Positions 7,801 to 7,984 of a stretch of 7,984 nt of DNA are shown one piece after another. The translations under genes were made by a program, and so were the position numbers. The notes below the pieces were generated by a model. The model worked only from the letters and a program-made list of their open reading frames with translations, was not told where the DNA came from and did no database searches. Each line of letters opens with the position of its first letter. Position 1 is the first letter of the stretch. Source of the DNA: Syntrophomonadaceae bacterium (GTDB lineage Bacteria; Bacillota; Syntrophomonadia; Syntrophomonadales; Syntrophomonadaceae); the NCBI GenBank assembly GCA_028683995.1, contig JAQUGU010000074.1:1-7984 (forward strand), written 5' to 3'.

Positions 7801-7984
7801 GCTCTTTGTTTCAAACCAGCCAGAAATTCCATCAGTTCATTGACAAATCCATTCTGGCGGCAGGAGTTATTATAAACCAGCAATTCCCCTTCCAGTTTCT
7901 CCATAACCCGGCGCAATACCATGTTTTTTCCCTGTTCATTGAGCATAACCCGGGTTAAACCACCCACTTCATTAAATATCCGCT
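4809..7984 (-). CDS. addB: ATP-dependent helicase/nuclease subunit B (AddB), 5' end cut by window edge
   Basis: AddB, the partner of AddA in the helicase-nuclease that processes double-strand breaks; in the family this subunit carries a degenerate helicase fold, Chi recognition, a second nuclease and a 4Fe-4S cluster. About 1057 codons are visible. Reading stays open past the GTG at 7967 (RIFNEV then GGLTR...), which aligns with the internal part of AddB after the SFSRLAW-type segment, so perhaps 80-100 N-terminal residues, including any ATP-binding loop, lie outside the window. Counting from that GTG: an IAVICND...IPFFMD block, a VLGVNDGIIPSG block near 498-509, cluster cysteine C690 (ACPFAHF) and C1008, C1011, C1017 (CxxCxxxxxC). 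The nuclease residues are H720 (GELFHNS), D833 (GRIDRVD), D850 and K852 (DYKTG), then YYGLSLQLLIYL. All four cysteines and the nuclease set are kept, so the subunit looks active. It is the first visible gene of an addB-addA operon. The usual family length is about 1160. Confidence 0.96.
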   Translation of the reverse strand, partial: RIFNEVGGLTRVMLNEQGKNMVLRRVMEKLEGELLVYNNSCRQNGFVNELMEFLAGLKQRAVAIDDIKQMQDSIDKDSLLGRKLHDVTLIYQHFNDYLQERYIDSEDYINLFIDMMPSSRYLSTSRIWVDNFATFSPQSLRILEQLITVCPETTISLTLNNDKGRRDEDLFILSRRTYRSLNEMAQNNGITAHLINIDTTAANQLRNKELLHLEQELFAYPSIKYREPVGCLSIFAAANPDSEVEDLAARLISLVRDEGYRWKDIAVICNDLNSYGGLIKRVFREYAIPFFMDQKRDVMDNPIIEYILASLHGVERGYLYEDVFRCLKTGLGAVDSESSEKLENYVLSNGIRGNRWKEPFTWGEEDELEELNQWREAVITPLEEMKTALSGEETFAGITRILYDYLENLGVQEKLQSWIEELRAQELYEVVNQYTQIWNIVIETFDQMVEILGDQQGGLKEYIKVLEAGFSSHELGIIPTTVDQVLVGNIQRSKSHDIKALFVLGVNDGIIPSGKSREGILSTDESDYLAGQGMEISKSREMQVAEENFLIYNALVKCRQKLFLSYATADSEGRALRPSLLLDRLCYLFSGLTIDSGLINDRQRQLQMVTRPQSSFKHLIENLRLHLDNKTMEDLWWDVYNWYCQQDQWQEHCNNMVKAFFHRNQVDTIAPDQARRLYKLPLRGSVTRLERFIACPFAHFVHYGLSPRERKEFSVRAPDIGELFHNSLLELALQIEQRPGKWQGIEREDCELLMDTVMDQMLTAQGEGVFFSNNRYRYLSQRLKRIGRRAAWTVSEHIKRGGFTPLGYEIRFGTGGTLPALAIELENGETMYLEGRIDRVDILDQEDASYIRIIDYKTGDKKLSLSDTYYGLSLQLLIYLRAVLAGEQELERPMLKPAGIFYFKIDDPLIKTEAEIKEVIEQQLARELKLRGLVLEDVNIVREMDREITAYSDIIPVGLKQDDSFYTNSSVLSEEDFEYLLSHVDNLLRKVSHELVGGKVKIEPYKIQNQTPCSFCPYLSICQFDRQLPGNTYRNLPPLKNNEAIRKIRAEQEVEAR
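4821..4828 (-). promoter_or_regulatory. Strong ribosome binding site of addA inside the end of addB
   Basis: On the minus strand AGGAGGTG is an uninterrupted 8-nt match to the 16S anti-Shine-Dalgarno, 8 nt before the GTG start. It lies within the last codons of addB, so the site is crossed by ribosomes finishing addB. It fixes the GTG at 4812 as the addA start and suggests that addA is translated at least as well as addB, consistent with a 1:1 complex. Confidence 0.85.

Noticed and set aside
7980..7984. AGCGG (the B. subtilis Chi sequence) on the minus strand at the window edge
   Set aside because: A 5-base word is expected several times by chance in 8 kb, and the Chi sequence of this host is unknown.
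1..7984. CRISPR array, tRNA or rRNA gene, insertion sequence, or defence system beyond AddAB
   Set aside because: No regularly spaced direct repeats, no cloverleaf or rRNA-like stretch and no transposase or phage-like protein is present; nearly all bases belong to three genes with ordinary homologues.

Overview
The window looks like ordinary chromosomal DNA from a low- to mid-GC Gram-positive anaerobe of the Firmicutes, probably class Clostridia. The reasons are an AddAB-type (not RecBCD) double-strand-break repair enzyme, a DUF2225 protein of the type common in that phylum, strong anti-Shine-Dalgarno matches (AGGAGGTG) and use of a GTG start. A Syntrophomonas-like origin would fit the style of the proteins, but that is only an impression.

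Layout: (1) Positions 1-1084 hold a plus-strand gene for a DUF2225 protein: an N-terminal four-cysteine zinc-ribbon-like region, a TPR-like helical middle, and an unusual linker plus C-terminal helical module. (2) Positions 1081-1245 separate two convergent genes. This short stretch is almost entirely inverted-repeat DNA: two 42-nt arms, each carrying three CACTGA words in mirror order, enclose two smaller hairpins. One of these is a plausible bidirectional terminator. (3) Positions 1246-4812 encode AddA on the minus strand: complete UvrD-type helicase motifs plus a C-terminal RecB-family nuclease. (4) Positions 4809-7984 encode AddB on the minus strand, running off the right edge, so its N-terminus and promoter are outside the window. 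The addB stop and addA start overlap by 4 bp (GTGA), with a perfect 8-nt Shine-Dalgarno for addA inside the end of addB.

How the genes work together: AddB and AddA form the heterodimeric helicase-nuclease that resects double-strand breaks and recognises Chi before RecA loading. AddA supplies the active helicase motor and one nuclease. AddB supplies a second nuclease, an iron-sulfur cluster and, from family knowledge, Chi recognition. All the catalytic and cluster residues that fall in the window are present, so the enzyme looks functional. Nothing in the sequence links the DUF2225 gene to AddAB; it is convergent and probably independent.

I found no RNA gene, CRISPR array, insertion sequence or prophage gene, and no new multigene system. 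The least explained parts are the intergenic inverted-repeat element and the C-terminal extension of the DUF2225 protein.
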